The translations under genes and the position numbers were made by a program. DNA of 6,927 nucleotides from Pseudomonadota bacterium (GTDB lineage Bacteria > Bdellovibrionota > Bdellovibrionia > Bdellovibrionales > JAEYZS01). Location: the NCBI GenBank assembly GCA_023427925.1, contig JAEYZS010000003.1, positions 1-6,927 on the forward strand, written 5' to 3'. Positions 6,377 through 6,927 of the stretch are shown piece after piece. The notes beneath the pieces were generated by a model, which saw only the letters and a program-made list of their open reading frames with translations, ran no database searches and was not told where the DNA came from. The number at the start of each line of letters is the position of its first letter. The stretch's first letter is position 1.

Positions 6377-6760
6377 TCGGCTCTTTTTGATTTCGGATCG
6401 AATTTTTTTTTCTTTCACTCGCTTTTCCTTTTGAGATCTCGACGGTTTCGTAGGTTTTCTTTTTTTAGGAATAAATAGAGCTTTTTCAATAAGGATCTCA
6501 AGCTTCTGAAGACATCGCTTCTTATTCTTTTCTTGGTCTCGAAATTCTTCTGAACGAATAACGACTTCCCCGAGCTGATTGAGTTTTAATTTCTGTAATA
6601 GCCTCGCCTTTTGGTTCTCGTCAAATGCAATTGTTGCGTCCACGCTCCAGCGCAACACCGCTGCAGAGTTGGTTTTATTGACGTGTTGTCCGCCAGGGCC
6701 ACCGCTTCTTGCAAATTCGAATTGAAATTCCGAATACGGAATCTTAGAGATCCACTTCAT
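6359..6760 (-). CDS. arfB: Alternative ribosome-rescue factor, peptidyl-tRNA hydrolase ArfB (YaeJ)
   Basis: ArfB frees ribosomes stalled at the end of a broken message by hydrolysing the peptidyl-tRNA. The 133 residues show the release-factor catalytic domain with GGPGGQHVNKT (20-30), including the GGQ at 23-25. IRSEEFRDQEKN (68-79) matches the conserved 'YRSQELN' region. The C-terminal tail (98-133) is extremely Lys/Arg-rich and begins KKRKPTKPSRSQKEKR; in the family this tail enters the empty mRNA channel. The small size and single domain distinguish it from full release factors RF1/RF2. The stop overlaps the convergent phospholipase-like gene by 18 bases. The ATG has no strong ribosome site; a gene ending 18 bases upstream suggests coupling. 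A run of nine A residues lies in the codons of the tail. Confidence 0.94.
   Translation of the reverse strand: MKWISKIPYSEFQFEFARSGGPGGQHVNKTNSAAVLRWSVDATIAFDENQKARLLQKLKLNQLGEVVIRSEEFRDQEKNKKRCLQKLEILIEKALFIPKKRKPTKPSRSQKEKRVKEKKIRSEIKKSRSKREW
6387..6411 (+). terminator. Possible weak intrinsic terminator of the + strand genes
   Basis: A short hairpin, TTGAT (6387-6391) against ATC-g-AA (6397-6402) with one bulged G, is followed at once by nine T residues (6403-6411). This is 10 bases after the phospholipase-like stop, where a terminator is expected. The stem is weak, and the site lies within arfB on the other strand, so the T run may only reflect Lys codons. Confidence 0.3.
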
Positions 6761-6771
6761 AACACTACTTT

Positions 6772-6791
6772 AATGGAATTAGAATTCCATT
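6772..6791. repeat. Perfect 9-bp inverted repeat between the edge gene and arfB
   Basis: AATGGAATT (6772-6780) and AATTCCATT (6783-6791) are exact reverse complements separated by two bases. The repeat covers the stop codon of the - strand edge gene and lies 12 bases upstream of the arfB ATG. It could be a protein-binding site or an RNA hairpin between the two genes. There is no T run after it on either strand, so a terminator is unlikely. Confidence 0.6.
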
Positions 6792-6927
6792 GCAAATTGT
6801 CCGTTGCCACCTTCCCATGATAAGTCGTCTATATCTAAAGTTGCGGCAAAGCGAAGATACGAACTGTCGTTCAGTCTTGCTGTCCAAAGAATATTTCCTC
6901 TATGATTATTGTGAAAGCCTCTGATGT
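6779..6927 (-). CDS. 3' end of a gene, possibly an outer membrane beta-barrel protein (partial)
   Basis: Only the last 48 codons and the TAA stop (6779-6781 on the + strand) are in the window; the 5' part lies beyond the right edge. The other two - strand frames are closed by stops here, while this one is open. The residues read like beta strands with alternating polar and hydrophobic positions: RGNILWTARLND, then SSYLRFAATLDIDDLSW, and a final GQFAMEF. A C-terminal Phe after alternating residues is the usual recognition signal of outer membrane barrel proteins. That suggests, but does not prove, an exported barrel. The gene is 18 bases upstream of arfB in the same direction, so the two are probably co-transcribed. 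No specific family is recognised. Confidence 0.6.
   Translation of the reverse strand, partial: IRGFHNNHRGNILWTARLNDSSYLRFAATLDIDDLSWEGGNGQFAMEF

Noticed and set aside
6611..6820. Open + strand frame across the arfB start
   Set aside because: It is antisense to the GGQ-coding region of arfB and the edge gene, and its translation shows no protein-like pattern.

Overview
The window looks like chromosomal DNA of a predatory-type bacterium from Bdellovibrionota or a related deltaproteobacterial-like group. The evidence is a close MglA-type polarity GTPase, a PilZ-like protein, and the conserved dnaX-ybaB-recR replication/repair cluster running straight into mglA. By eye the base composition is moderately AT-rich. 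No species can be named from the sequence alone, and no insertion sequence, phage gene, tRNA, rRNA or CRISPR array is visible.

Positions 7-3265 are one tight + strand operon: dnaX (DNA polymerase III gamma/tau), ybaB/ebfC (nucleoid-associated protein), recR (recombination mediator) and mglA. The gaps are only 10, 9 and 3 bases, so co-transcription is very likely. A 92-base gap leads to nadA (quinolinate synthase, 3358-4302), which stands alone without nadB or nadC. A 96-base gap leads to a small PilZ-like protein (4399-4809).

Next comes a pair of + strand genes whose ends overlap by 4 bases (ATGA). The first is an unrecognised cytoplasmic protein with a His/Cys-rich loop (4845-5555). The second is a secreted protein with a phospholipase A2-type CCxxHDxxY active-site signature (5552-6376). 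The start region of the first gene carries a small hairpin that can mask a perfect GGAGG. It has two plausible start codons.

The right end is on the - strand. arfB (6359-6760), a ribosome-rescue release factor, converges on the phospholipase-like gene and overlaps it by 18 bases. Upstream of arfB, and only 18 bases away, is the 3' end of a gene cut by the window edge (6779-6927). Its 48 visible residues end in an outer-membrane-protein-like aromatic terminus.

Most of the window is housekeeping. The less ordinary parts are mglA inside the recR operon, the PilZ-like gene close by, and the coupled orphan/phospholipase-like pair. There is no gene-free stretch longer than 300 bases. The 3266-3357 gap holds a good nadA ribosome site but no convincing promoter or terminator. 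The 4303-4398 gap holds only a weak AT-rich 6-bp hairpin and the PilZ ribosome site. I found no clearly new multi-gene system; the best candidate for undescribed biology is the 4845-6376 gene pair.
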